From NCBI GenBank assembly GCA_016711605.1, contig JADJSS010000001.1, positions 1 through 6,004 on the forward strand: 6,004 bases of DNA, written 5' to 3'. This document shows positions 1 through 6,004 of this stretch, one piece after another (positions within the stretch are counted from its first letter, which is position 1; every line of letters begins with the position of its first letter). The DNA is from Saprospirales bacterium. Lineage in GTDB: Bacteria; Bacteroidota; Bacteroidia; Chitinophagales; JADIYW01. Under the pieces are notes generated by a model that was given only the letters and a program-made list of their open reading frames with translations, was not told the origin of the DNA and searched no databases. The position numbers and the translations under genes are program-made.

Positions 1-285
1 ACTTGATAAGTTGTAAAATCTTCTATTTTTTCATTACATTTAAAAACTAACTTTTCAGTTAATTTATTTATAGGTGATTCATTTCCTATTTTTTCATAAT
101 TTTTCCAAGCCCTACGTCAAGTCTTGTTGTTGTAATGAAAAATGCTATCATTTTTCTAATCAAAGGATTTTTTACTGATATGATTTTTATCATTAAACTA
201 TATTTGTTAAAACATTTTTAATTCATTTTTATTTCTAGCTTCACCCATATTTAAGTAAAACTAGAGCTTTTTTATTTTTTTGCAT
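1..285 (-). pseudogene. hemH: Ferrochelatase, N-terminal part, frameshifted and cut by the window edge
   Basis: Ferrochelatase inserts ferrous iron into protoporphyrin IX, the last step of heme synthesis. I recognise it by adding up frames. ATG at 285-283 starts MQKNKKALVLL. A one-base slip then gives NMGEARNKNELKMF, matching the LLNMGG start of the family. After another break comes VKNPLIRKMIAFFITTTRL (about 190-130), then WKNYEKIGNESPINKLTEKL up to the left edge, matching the conserved GGKSPI region. At least three frame changes are needed, so as written it cannot make the enzyme. Whether this is decay or sequencing error is open. The start overlaps the end of the ABC ATPase gene by 14 bases, and AGAAGAG just upstream is a possible weak ribosome site. 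The family identity is fairly secure. Residues of the metal site lie outside the window. A heme gene fits the cytochrome genes nearby. Confidence 0.75.
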
Positions 286-876
286 TCTCTTCTAACCTTA
301 TTATTTTATCACTGCACCAAGATGCCATATCTAAATCATGTGTTATTAACAAAATCGCACATTTATCTAATAATTTTATTAATAACTTCATCACATCATA
401 AGCTATGATATTATCCAAAGCAGATGTTGGTTCATCCACCAAAAGTAAATCTGGTTTCATTAAAAGTGCTCTTAAAATAGAGCATCTTTGTAATTGTCCT
501 CACTTAATTCATGTGGTTTTATTCAATAATTTTTATCTAAACTCAATTTTGATAAGAAATCGCATTTAATTCATTTTTATTATAATTTTTTTTATAACAT
601 CTTTTATTTGTTCAAGTATTGAATATGTTGGATGAAAAGAGTTATATGGGTCTTGAAAAATCATGGTAATTTTTGATGTTTCTATAGTTCCACTTATTGG
701 TTTTAAACTTCCTAAAATAAGCTCAAAAAGTGTTGTTTTTCCTGTTCCACTTTTTCCAAATATCGTAACTAACTCGCCTTTTTTTAACTCTAATGAAAAA
801 TTGTTATAAATTGGATTATCTTTTTTATAAAAAAATGTTAAATCTTTTATTTGTAAAAAACTAAATCTTTATGCAA
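272..876 (-). pseudogene. ATP-binding protein of a peptide/nickel-type ABC transporter, frameshifted
   Basis: This is a cytoplasmic ATPase subunit that would drive an inner-membrane importer. Reading from about 853, LQIKDLTFFYKKDNP begins the nucleotide-binding domain. Walker A is GKSGTGKTT at 757-731. The Q-loop is IFQDPYNSFHP, which with its FQDP form is typical of the Opp/Dpp/Nik type. The signature LSGGQLQRC is broken near 490-535: one A is missing from an A run and one G from GGAGG. The frame recovers at 460 with Walker B LLLVDEPTSALD and the H-loop LLITHDL. The stop is at 272. A likely start is TTG at 876-874, preceded by a GGG-containing site, but a T missing from a T run then breaks the frame. 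Full-length members are about 200-260 residues, and the stretch fits a short one. No permease or binding-protein gene is visible, so the substrate is unknown. Confidence 0.8.
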
Positions 877-1066
877 ATTTCAACCCTTATTTTTAAAATC
901 TTACTATATACAAAAATAGCTTTAAGTATCTATGTCAGTAAAAGTTTTAATTACTTCACTTTTTTTATACAATTATAGGTAAAAGTTATGTTTGAATTTA
1001 GGAAAAAATAGAAAAATATTAAGTATATAAAAAGAAAAAAAAGCTAAAATATTTTTTCTAAAAATC

Positions 1067-1072
1067 AAGGAG
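1067..1072 (+). promoter_or_regulatory. Ribosome binding site of the cytochrome c gene
   Basis: AAGGAG lies five bases before ATG 1078, which fixes the start. The region 877-1066 is otherwise extremely AT-rich. TATATA at 1024-1029 is a possible -10 box, with no clear -35, as is usual in Campylobacterota. The divergent ABC ATPase gene must also start from this interval. Confidence 0.75.
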
Positions 1073-1077
1073 AAAAA

Positions 1078-1368
1078 ATGAAAAAAATCGTATTATCTGC
1101 AATCGTAGTAGCTGCAACAGCTGCGTCTTTATCAGCTGCATCAATAGCTGCATGTGCTGGATGTCATGGTGCTGGTTTTGAAAAAGCTGCATTAGGTAAA
1201 TCACAAATCGTAAAAGGTTGGGATGAAGCTAAAATAGTTGCTTCATTATCTGGATATAAAGCTGGAACTTATGGTGGAGCTATGAAAGGTGTTATGTTAG
1301 GTCAAGTTAAAAACTTAACTGATGCTGATATCGCAGATATTGCAAAACAAATTGCTGCAATGAAATAA
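1078..1368 (+). CDS. Periplasmic class I cytochrome c (c553-like)
   Basis: This is a small soluble electron carrier of 96 residues. Residues 1-20 or 21 form a Sec signal peptide: MKK, then a hydrophobic stretch ending ASLSAA. The heme is attached at CAGCH (C26, C29, H30). M69 and M73 are candidates for the axial methionine, in the GGAMKGVM loop. The C-terminal helix LTDADIADIAKQIAAMK (residues 80-96) is typical of the fold. Such proteins in Campylobacterota commonly pass electrons from the bc1 complex to cbb3 oxidase, and the convergent cbb3 assembly genes agree with that; the exact partner is inferred. The gene is intact, with a good ribosome site, and is followed after six bases by a strong terminator, so it is probably a single-gene transcript. 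Confidence 0.93.
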   Translation: MKKIVLSAIVVAATAASLSAASIAACAGCHGAGFEKAALGKSQIVKGWDEAKIVASLSGYKAGTYGGAMKGVMLGQVKNLTDADIADIAKQIAAMK

Positions 1369-1374
1369 TTTTTT

Positions 1375-1406
1375 AAAAGTTAGTCAATTTTTTGACTAAC
1401 TTTTTT
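1375..1406. terminator. Bidirectional hairpin terminator between cytochrome c and ccoS
   Basis: Arms 1375-1387 and 1392-1404 form a perfect 13-bp stem (AAAAGTTAGTCAA / TTGACTAACTTTT) with a TTTT loop. T runs follow on both strands. It would stop the cytochrome c transcript from the left and the ccoS transcript from the right. The ccoS stop codon (1380-1382) lies inside the left arm. Confidence 0.9.
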
Positions 1407-1643
1407 CTCTTCTTCCTCTTTTTTTATTTCATTTTTAAGTCTCGATTCTTTTGCATCTTTTGAATTTTTTTCTTTTTTAATAGCATCATTCAAATCATCT
1501 GTACTATCAAATAATAAACCATTTACCATTTTATTTGCATCGTCAAATTGTCCACTACGGGCAGCCCAAATAAAAAGAAATAACATTCCAGCTGAGATTA
1601 TAATTCCAACAATTAACATAAAAAAAAGTGTATCATTTATCAT
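1380..1643 (-). CDS. ccoS: Cytochrome cbb3 oxidase maturation protein CcoS
   Basis: CcoS is a small inner-membrane protein needed for a mature, cofactor-loaded cbb3 oxidase. Residues about 6-28 form one membrane helix (FFMLIVGIIISAGMLFLFIW). It is followed by the family hallmark WAARSGQFDDA. The remainder (about residues 45-87) is a charged, lysine- and glutamate-rich tail that may be coiled. At 87 residues it is somewhat longer than many CcoS proteins because of this tail. AGGAA at 1651-1655, seven bases upstream of the ATG, is a plausible ribosome site and overlaps the end of ccoI, so the two are translated together. It runs convergently with the cytochrome c gene and shares its terminator. 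Confidence 0.9.
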   Translation of the reverse strand: MINDTLFFMLIVGIIISAGMLFLFIWAARSGQFDDANKMVNGLLFDSTDDLNDAIKKEKNSKDAKESRLKNEIKKEEEEKKVSQKID

Positions 1644-1653
1644 ATATATATTC

Positions 1654-2295
1654 CTATTTCATTTTTATTCTAAGAGAGTTTAAAACAACCATTAACGAGC
1701 TTAAACTCATTGATAATGCAGCAACTAACGGTATAACATATCCGAACATGGCTAAGGGAATCGTTACCATATTATATAAAATTGATAAGCCTAGATTTTG
1801 TTTAATAAATTTATATGTTTTATTGGAAATAAGAAACGCATCTTGTAAAGAACTTAAAGTTGAATTTAATAATACAACATCAGAAATAGCCAAAGATACA
1901 TCAGCTGAATTTCCCATTGCTATGGCAACATCAGCACTACTCAAAGCAACACTATCATTAACTCCATCACCTACCATGACAACTATTTTATTTTGTTTTT
2001 TTAACTCTTTTATATAATTAGCTTTTGATATTGGTGTTTGGGTTGAAAAATATTTATTAATATTTAATTGTTTTGCTATTCTTGAAGCAACTTTTTCATT
2101 ATCACCTGTTAACATCACAACTTCAATATTTTTCTCTTGCAAAAATTTAATTAGATTTTGCGCATTATCTTTTATTTCATCTTCAAGTTCAAATGTTGCA
2201 ATTACTTCTTTATTTATAGTAAATAAATAAACTGTTTTATCAGAATCAAACTCATAATGAATATCATTTTGTTTTAATAACTCTATATTTTCTTT
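1654..2295 (-). pseudogene. ccoI: Copper-transporting P-type ATPase CcoI, C-terminal part only
   Basis: CcoI is an inner-membrane P1B ATPase that supplies copper for cbb3 oxidase. The open frame runs from just after TAG 2298-2296 to the stop at 1654, about 213 residues. Visible in order are the end of the nucleotide-binding domain (KENIELLKQNDIHYEF), the regulatory loop VVMLTGDNEK, the hinge VVMVGDGVNDSVAL, and two C-terminal membrane helices (LSILYNMVTIPLAMFGYVI and LVAALSMSLSSLMVVL). Missing are the N-terminal metal-binding domain, the CPC membrane motif and the DKTG phosphorylation site; full-length proteins have roughly 700-800 residues. The cut falls where the window changes from Arcobacter-like to Leptospira-like sequence. 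No start codon belongs to this piece. The ten bases to ccoS show the usual ccoI-ccoS order. Confidence 0.88.
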
Positions 2296-2537
2296 CTAGT
2301 AATCTGCATCCAACTTCTCCCATGATTCTATCTCCTTCTATCCTACAAAGTTAAAAGCTTAAAGCAAAGTGGATTGTGTTTCATTCATAATAAGGTGTTA
2401 TGAACTAAACGGGGTAAAATTTTGCCTCAATTTAAAAGCCCGACTATTGTGAAGATATACCTCTGGTATCCAAGAAAAACTTGGCTTTAAAAAATGTCAA
2501 TCTCATTCAAAATTTAGTATTCAAAGTTCCTCATTAA
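2296..2537. other. Junction and gene-free stretch downstream of the transposase
   Basis: No gene is supported here. Composition changes from AT-rich to mixed at about 2296. The stretch holds two small hairpins. CCAAG-AAAAA-CTTGG is at 2470-2484. A self-complementary GGTAAAATTTTGCC is at 2413-2426, beside GAAC at 2402-2405. On the minus strand the second hairpin is followed by GTTC, the type of tetranucleotide next to which IS91-family elements insert, so this could be the 3' (oriIS) end of the IS91 element. That is only a suggestion. Confidence 0.4.
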
Positions 2538-3269
2538 TCATGGTGCTCGCGCCTTTGGTCGAAAGTAACCGTTCAAATAAGTATGCGTCTTTTTTAATCT
2601 TTCAATCGTTTTTCTAGCTGAATATGAATAAACAACGCTTAGCTGCATCTTTTTAAAAACAGTCTGGGCAGTTTGCGGTTTTGCGTCAAAACTATTCTCA
2701 ATAGCCTTAGCCCAAGTTCGTTGTTCGATGAATTCAAGCTTTTCTTTGATGCGGTTTGCATAGATTCCATAATAACGAATCATTTTTCGGTTTGGTTCAG
2801 GTAGAAAAAATAACATCCGCGCCATGAATTCATAAACATCAATTGTTTGTTCCTGAAAACTTTTCTCTCTTGTATCTTTCTCTACCCAACTCTTGTATCG
2901 AAAGGTAACAGTTGCTAATCCGGTTGGTTGCCTCGGCGAGCTTGCCGAACCATCATCTACTTTTTGAATTTGCGAATTGTGAAAAAATCCTGATGCAATA
3001 TACTCCGCTGTTCTAAATAATGGTTCTTTCTCATCGCCTGCAATCGGCTGAAAATATACATGAAAACCATTTTTGTATTTGTTTTGGATAACAAGAGATT
3101 CCGCTTTCGTAAGGACTTTTTCTTTTTCGTAATGTTTACAAAAAGCTTTCATCCATGAGAACGCAAATTTCTTGTATCTTAAAAACGAGAGATGCAAAAC
3201 TTCTTTCGTTTCTTTGTGGATAATTGCCGTAGTCCCCACGAGATGAACATGAGGATTAAAATTTAAACT
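2538..3269 (-). pseudogene. IS91-family transposase, C-terminal fragment
   Basis: IS91 transposases are HUH nucleases that move the element by rolling-circle replication. This fragment starts in frame with SLNFNPHVHLVGTTA; the HUH pair is the two histidines encoded at 3251-3243. Later come AEYIASGFFHNSQI (about 3008-2960), whose tyrosine (residue 80 counted from GTG 3239) is the best candidate for the catalytic one, and the family hallmark RMLFFLPEPNRKMIRYYGIY. I see no second nearby tyrosine, so it may be a one-tyrosine type. The stop is at 2538. GTG 3239 would give 233 residues but leaves out the HUH motif, so it is not a natural start. It is in the same frame as the N-terminal fragment, separated only by the inserted element at 3268-3398. 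Residues about 96-106 are encoded by a GC-rich palindrome. Confidence 0.85.
2926..2951. repeat. GC-rich palindrome inside the transposase reading frame
   Basis: GGTT-(GCCT)-CGGC-GAGCTT-GCCG-AACC folds as a two-part stem with a four-base bulge. It is richer in G+C than the surrounding coding sequence. It encodes GSASSPRQP, a low-complexity stretch between otherwise normal transposase segments. This looks like a small palindromic element inserted in frame, but a native linker is possible. Confidence 0.5.
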
Positions 3270-3398
3270 GTCATTTCGAACCTCGCTTGGCGGTAGCGGC
3301 GACAGCGTGGAACTTCGAGCGTGAGAAATCTATCTGACAAAAGAACGGTTGTATTAAGCAAGATAGACCTCTCACGATGAAGCCGTTCGAGGTGACAG
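3268..3398. repeat. 131-bp inverted-repeat (MITE-like) element splitting the transposase
   Basis: The ends are imperfect inverted repeats: CTGTCATTTCGAAC on the left and, read on the other strand, CTGTCACCTCGAAC on the right. A second inner pair is GTGAGAAATCTATCT (3321-3335) and its near complement in 3361-3375. The left half has an extra GC-rich part (3281-3315). Read on the minus strand it brings in-frame stops at 3374-3372 and 3332-3330. It carries no gene. Ends beginning CTGTCATTTCGAAC with GTGAGAAATCTATCT inside resemble dispersed repeats I associate with Leptospira and some Bacteroidota; this is from memory. I see no clear target-site duplication. Confidence 0.7.
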
Positions 3399-3905
3399 GG
3401 GTAACCAATCTTTGTCGCTAATCGTAATTTCTTCTTTTTTAAATTTCAGTTTTGCGAATTTGATTAATTCTTTCTTGTAAACTTCTGCTGCTACGGAAAT
3501 CATATCTTCGACTTCGCCTCTTCTTTGCAGAAGAATATTAGATACAGTCCCTGGAATGGTAAAGGTAATATGAATATGCCGCAAGTCTATGTTTAGTATA
3601 TGAGAAAGATTAACCGACCAACCGAAAAGTTTCTTGCGATAACAAGACAAACAAAGTCTTGATTTACAACTAAATGGAACGATTAAGTTTACATCGCATT
3701 CTTCACAAGAATATCTCTGAAACCCATTCTGAAAATTCCCACAACCTAAAAGCTTTTCCACCTCTTCTATTTTCCCGTCCGAAAGTTCTCCATACTTCGA
3801 CAAGAATCTTGTGTTATAAATTCTCCGAAACTCTTCCCAGTGATTCATCCAAATAGATTTGTATAGACTCCATCTTTCGAAGGCTGGAATATAAGCGGGT
3901 TTAAT
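3372..3905 (-). pseudogene. IS91-family transposase, N-terminal fragment
   Basis: This piece holds the DNA-binding zinc domain and the start of the nuclease domain. The coding match begins before ATG 3848: KPAYIPAFERWSLYKSIW is in frame upstream and fits the usual N-terminus of the family, so the true start is probably near 3905 (an ATT codon) or lost. From ATG 3848, cysteines 36, 48, 51, 61, 66 and 69 form the zinc ribbon (CEEC, CKSRLCLSC). They are followed by HIHITFTIP (residues 91-99), the conserved strand of the family. The match ends at DKDWLP. The last eight residues (LSPRTASS) come from the inserted repeat, and the stop is TGA 3374-3372. No frameshift is seen inside it, unlike the neighbouring ruvB and TonB-like genes. 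Confidence 0.85.
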
Positions 3906-3990
3906 TTTTATTGGTTGAACAAATATACAGAGTAGTTTGGCTCTTACGCTATATAGGTCAGAAAACTAAAAAGATGTGCAAATTAACGAA

Positions 3991-4003
3991 GCCCCAACGG
4001 GGC
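3991..4003. repeat. Short perfect hairpin GCCCC-AAC-GGGGC
   Basis: A five-base GC stem with a three-base loop in otherwise AT-rich DNA. CATGGG (4017-4022) and CCCATG (4034-4039) form a second inverted repeat just downstream. No T run follows, so a terminator is unlikely. Confidence 0.6.
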
Positions 4004-4066
4004 GCAATACTCTTCACATGGGCGTCAGTTCAACCCATGCATATAAAAAGCCCCCTGCCCTTCTTT

Positions 4067-4104
4067 CCCCTTTGCGAAGGGGTTAGGGGATTTTAGGGAA
4101 GGGG
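4067..4104 (+). repeat. Hairpin followed by G-quadruplex-capable run
   Basis: CCCCTT-TGCG-AAGGGG (4067-4082) forms a six-base stem. From 4079, four G runs (GGGG, GGGG, GGG, GGGG) are separated by 3, 6 and 2 bases, which satisfies the usual quadruplex pattern on the plus strand. The two structures compete for the same G run. Function is unknown; it may be part of a dispersed intergenic repeat. Confidence 0.6.
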
Positions 4105-4170
4105 ATACTTCTGAATATTCCACAAGAACAGCAGAATCTGGGGTTAGGTAACACCATGTTGCAGTCCATC

Positions 4171-4256
4171 TTGCAGTTCATGTATCAGTTCAACTATACT
4201 CTCAAAATTCCATGACTAAAGATAAACTGCAACTTGAACCGCAACATGAACTGCAA
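4171..4256. repeat. 13-base perfect inverted repeat with internal echoes
   Basis: TTGCAGTTCATGT (4171-4183) and ACATGAACTGCAA (4244-4256) are exact complements, with 60 bases between them. Shorter copies of the same word lie inside and beside it (TGTTGCAGTC from 4158, AACTGCAAC near 4225), so the whole resembles a decayed repeat cluster. Confidence 0.7.
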
Positions 4257-4442
4257 CGAGGGGATAAGCGTGGTAAAACAAAGGGGATAAGTAACTAAAA
4301 GATCAGGGTGGCAGGGGTAATAGCTTTTTAGTAAAAAGTCACGTTCGATACGCGACTTTATTGCGAACTTAATCTTCGTAGTAAACACGCACTCAGTGAC
4401 CGGACATTCTTCCATCCGTGATCATCGGTGATAATCTTTAAA

Positions 4443-5397
4443 TCAAACTATATATTGTAGCGCAAAATAGGTGTTTACCGGTATCTGATATGACCGGGGA
4501 AAAACGAAGTTAATCCCAAAGATCATTCCCTGTTCTTTTACCTCTGCTGGAACAGGACCGAAGTTTTGTCCGCGGAGGGAATCCATACAAGCGCGGTCTA
4601 CAATTTCTTGTCCCTGCGAAGTGACTTGCTTTACATCGATTACTTGTCCTGCATCATTTAGCATGAAGCTAACCTTTGTTTCCCCCGGACTAATTCCTTC
4701 TCGAATAAAAATCCAGCTTGGTCACGATAGGCGATATTGCTCCGCCCGGTGCTGCAAATCTTCTTCGATTTGTTTTATCATATGCTTGAAGTATTCATAA
4801 CCAGCCATTTTCTTGCGGGGAATAGAGAGTTGACTCGAACCGTCCCATCTAAACTCGAAGTCTTTTGGAAACGATAGTTGAAAGGGGATTTTGGTTTCCC
4901 CGTCCTGTGTTCGGATTGGACACGGAAGTTTTTTGTGGAGTTACTTTCATCATCGGATCGTTTTGAAAGATTCCCACTTCATAGATTTCGTCTTCTGTCT
5001 TTTTAGATTCAGAATCCTTTTGAGTCATTTGAGGAGATGAGCTAGGCATTCCTCCATATATAAATTCGTAGAAAGGAGAGTTTGTGTGAAATCCTTCTTT
5101 TTCTGTTAGCCCACCTGATCCGGCGGAGTCTTCATTCGAGAGAGTTTTGATTTCATCCTTTTTGTTTTGTTTGTAAATTCTTGTTCGAGTAGAACTTCGT
5201 AGACTTTTGATTCTCTCCGCCTCTTCTTCATATCCACAATATTGCTATCTGTTCCGAGAAGGCGCCAGAGCATATTCTTTGTAAATAAATGGCAATAGAA
5301 AATGAGAGCATGAAAAACAAGGCTTGCTGATAGCAGCAAACGCCGTTCATCCTCATCGAGCGAGTTTAAATCAAAAGAAAAAGATTTCTTTGTTCAT
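4443..5397 (-). pseudogene. Leptospira-type TonB-like energy transducer, multiply frameshifted
   Basis: A TonB-like protein would be anchored in the inner membrane and pass energy to outer-membrane receptors. ATG 5397-5395 starts MNKEIF, with AAGGAAA (5411-5405) seven bases upstream. Across a slip near 5373-5380 it continues DLNSLDEDERR, then LLSASLVFHALIFYCHLF, a single N-terminal membrane helix. Next come a linker (VYEVLLEQEF, SNEDSAGSGGLTEKEGF, YEVGIFQNDPMMKVTP), then PFQLSFPKDFEFRWDGSS, KMAGYEYFKHMIKQIEED, and the C-terminal domain WIFIREGISPGETKVSFML to GMIFGINFVFPRSY. The last matches the TonB C-terminal family (DAGQVIDVKQVTS, DRACMDSLRGQNFGPVP). Frames change near 5375, 5165, 4918, 4757, 4740 and 4716. 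Rejoined length is about 310 residues, normal for the Leptospira proteins as I remember them. It directly follows ruvB. Confidence 0.75.
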
Positions 5398-6004
5398 CTT
5401 TTTCTTTCCTTCCAAGCCCATATGTTGATAGGCTAGCTCACTTGCCATGCTACCTGCGTGGGGTTCGCAGTATTAGCCCTATGCGAACGAGATAGGATTC
5501 ATAGGAATCTTCAATCGTTCTTCTTCTTCGCCAACTATGACGGCTATCGCTTTAATCCTACAGGTCCGCCTTTGTATCTTCTATCATACAAGTTAGGATT
5601 TGTCTATCCATATTATCCAGACCTAGATGATCAATTCCGAATTTTTGTAGAGAGCTTTTACAAACATCATGTAATACGCCTGTTATTCTGCACTTCTGCG
5701 AAGTCACGAATTCTTTGAGTAAATGATTTGCAATCCGAGGAGTTTTCCTACTGCGCTGCCAATTTCAAGTGCAGCATTTGAACTAAATCTGTATATTTAA
5801 AATCTTGGCAGAGCGAGAAACGATACGCGCGATCTTTCCATCTGAATAATACCTAAACGAAATTGAATTCCAGCAAAACGATTCTTGAGAGGCTCACTAA
5901 TCATTCCAATTTTTGTAGTCGCTCCTACAAGTAAATTTCTTTAGAGGTATCTGCACAGTTTGCGCTGTAACTCCTTCTCCTACTACTAGATCAATTTTGT
6001 AGTC
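5394..6004 (-). pseudogene. ruvB: Holliday junction helicase RuvB, C-terminal two thirds, frameshifted, cut by window edge
   Basis: RuvB is the cytoplasmic AAA+ motor that, with RuvA, drives branch migration of Holliday junctions. From the right edge the order is DYKIDLVVGEGVTAQTVQIP, then sensor-1 VGATTKIGMISEPLKNRF with the arginine-finger region, then IQFRL and YYSDGKIARIVSRSAKILN. Next come QRSRKTPRIANHLLKRIRDF (the sensor-2 and lid region), FGIDHLGLDNMDRQIL, YKGGPVGLK, IEDSYESYLVRIGLILRTPR and SELAYQHMGLEGKKK. The last five make up the winged-helix C-terminal domain, so the identity is firm. An extra alanine separates RF from GIQ, where the family usually has RFGIQ. At least six frame changes are needed. 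Walker A lies beyond the edge. If the frame were repaired, the stop would probably be the TGA of ATGA at 5397-5394, overlapping the next gene's start by four bases. Confidence 0.82.

Larger units (their letters stand above)
3906..4442. other. Gene-free, repeat-rich interval between IS91 element and TonB-like gene
   Basis: I support no gene here. Short open frames exist on both strands but have no ribosome site or recognised family. The interval holds several hairpins, a G-rich run and a 13-base inverted repeat, listed separately. The upstream (terIS) end of the IS91 element should lie here but I cannot place it. Confidence 0.6.

Noticed and set aside
1628..2017. 129-residue plus-strand open frame opposite ccoI
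   Set aside because: It is the complement of the ccoI C-terminal region, which has clear GDGVND and TGDN motifs; no ribosome site or known family.
2283..2335. AAGGAGATAGAATC then ATG reading MGEVGCRLLERKY on the minus strand, as a new gene start or as more ccoI
   Set aside because: The frame ends after a few more codons inside ccoI. VGCRLLE could be ccoI after a frameshift, but the evidence is too thin, and a chance Shine-Dalgarno at the junction is as likely.
2413..2484. Hairpins as rho-independent terminators for the transposase
   Set aside because: Neither stem is followed by a T run in the direction of minus-strand transcription.
3674..3856. 60-residue plus-strand open frame
   Set aside because: It lies opposite the zinc-ribbon part of the transposase and matches nothing.
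3911..4096. 61-residue plus-strand open frame
   Set aside because: It reads through GC-rich hairpins and intergenic repeats, has no ribosome site, and its composition is that of repeat sequence.
4194..4415. 73-residue minus-strand open frame
   Set aside because: It passes through the inverted-repeat region and has no recognisable domain or start signal.
4849..5339. Two separate small minus-strand genes (4849-5049 and 5106-5339)
   Set aside because: Both are pieces of the one TonB-like gene; the sequence between them continues it in another frame.
5458..5718. 86-residue plus-strand open frame
   Set aside because: It is antisense to the RuvB C-terminal domain, which is clear on the other strand.
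1..6004. CRISPR array, tRNA, rRNA or defence system
   Set aside because: I saw no regularly spaced direct repeats, no cloverleaf or rRNA-like sequence, and no genes of known defence families.

Overview
The window joins two unrelated kinds of DNA. Positions 1 to about 2295 are very AT-rich and carry core genes of an Arcobacter-like campylobacterium (Campylobacterota). Positions from about 2300 to 6004 are clearly richer in G+C and look like Leptospira (Spirochaetota). The switch falls inside ccoI, and nothing at the boundary looks like a recombination site for a whole block. A chimeric contig or read is the simplest explanation. Real transfer cannot be excluded from sequence alone.

Left part, mostly minus strand. 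The start of a ferrochelatase gene (hemH) runs off the left edge. It is preceded by, and overlaps, an ATP-binding gene of a peptide/nickel-type ABC transporter. Both are broken by several small frameshifts. Next comes an intact plus-strand gene for a small periplasmic cytochrome c (c553 type). A strong bidirectional hairpin terminator separates it from the convergent pair ccoI-ccoS, which mature cbb3 cytochrome oxidase. Only the C-terminal third or so of ccoI is present. Heme synthesis, cytochrome c and cbb3 oxidase assembly fit a microaerophilic respiratory lifestyle.

Right part, all genes on the minus strand. The 3' two thirds of a ruvB gene enters from the right edge. It is followed, almost without a gap, by a TonB-like energy-transducer gene of the Leptospira type. 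Both can be followed over their length only by changing frame several times. After a repeat-rich stretch without genes (about 3906-4442) comes an IS91-family transposase. It is split by a 131-bp inverted-repeat element carrying in-frame stops just before the HUH motif. A second small GC-rich palindrome lies in frame inside the transposase.

Frame breaks are dense in the outer parts (1-850 and about 4700-6004) and nearly absent between 1000 and 4650. Several sit at homopolymers. Uncorrected indels towards the ends of a contig would explain this at least as well as gene decay. I found no previously undescribed system. The unusual points are the junction, the error or decay pattern, and the nested repeats in the IS91 element.
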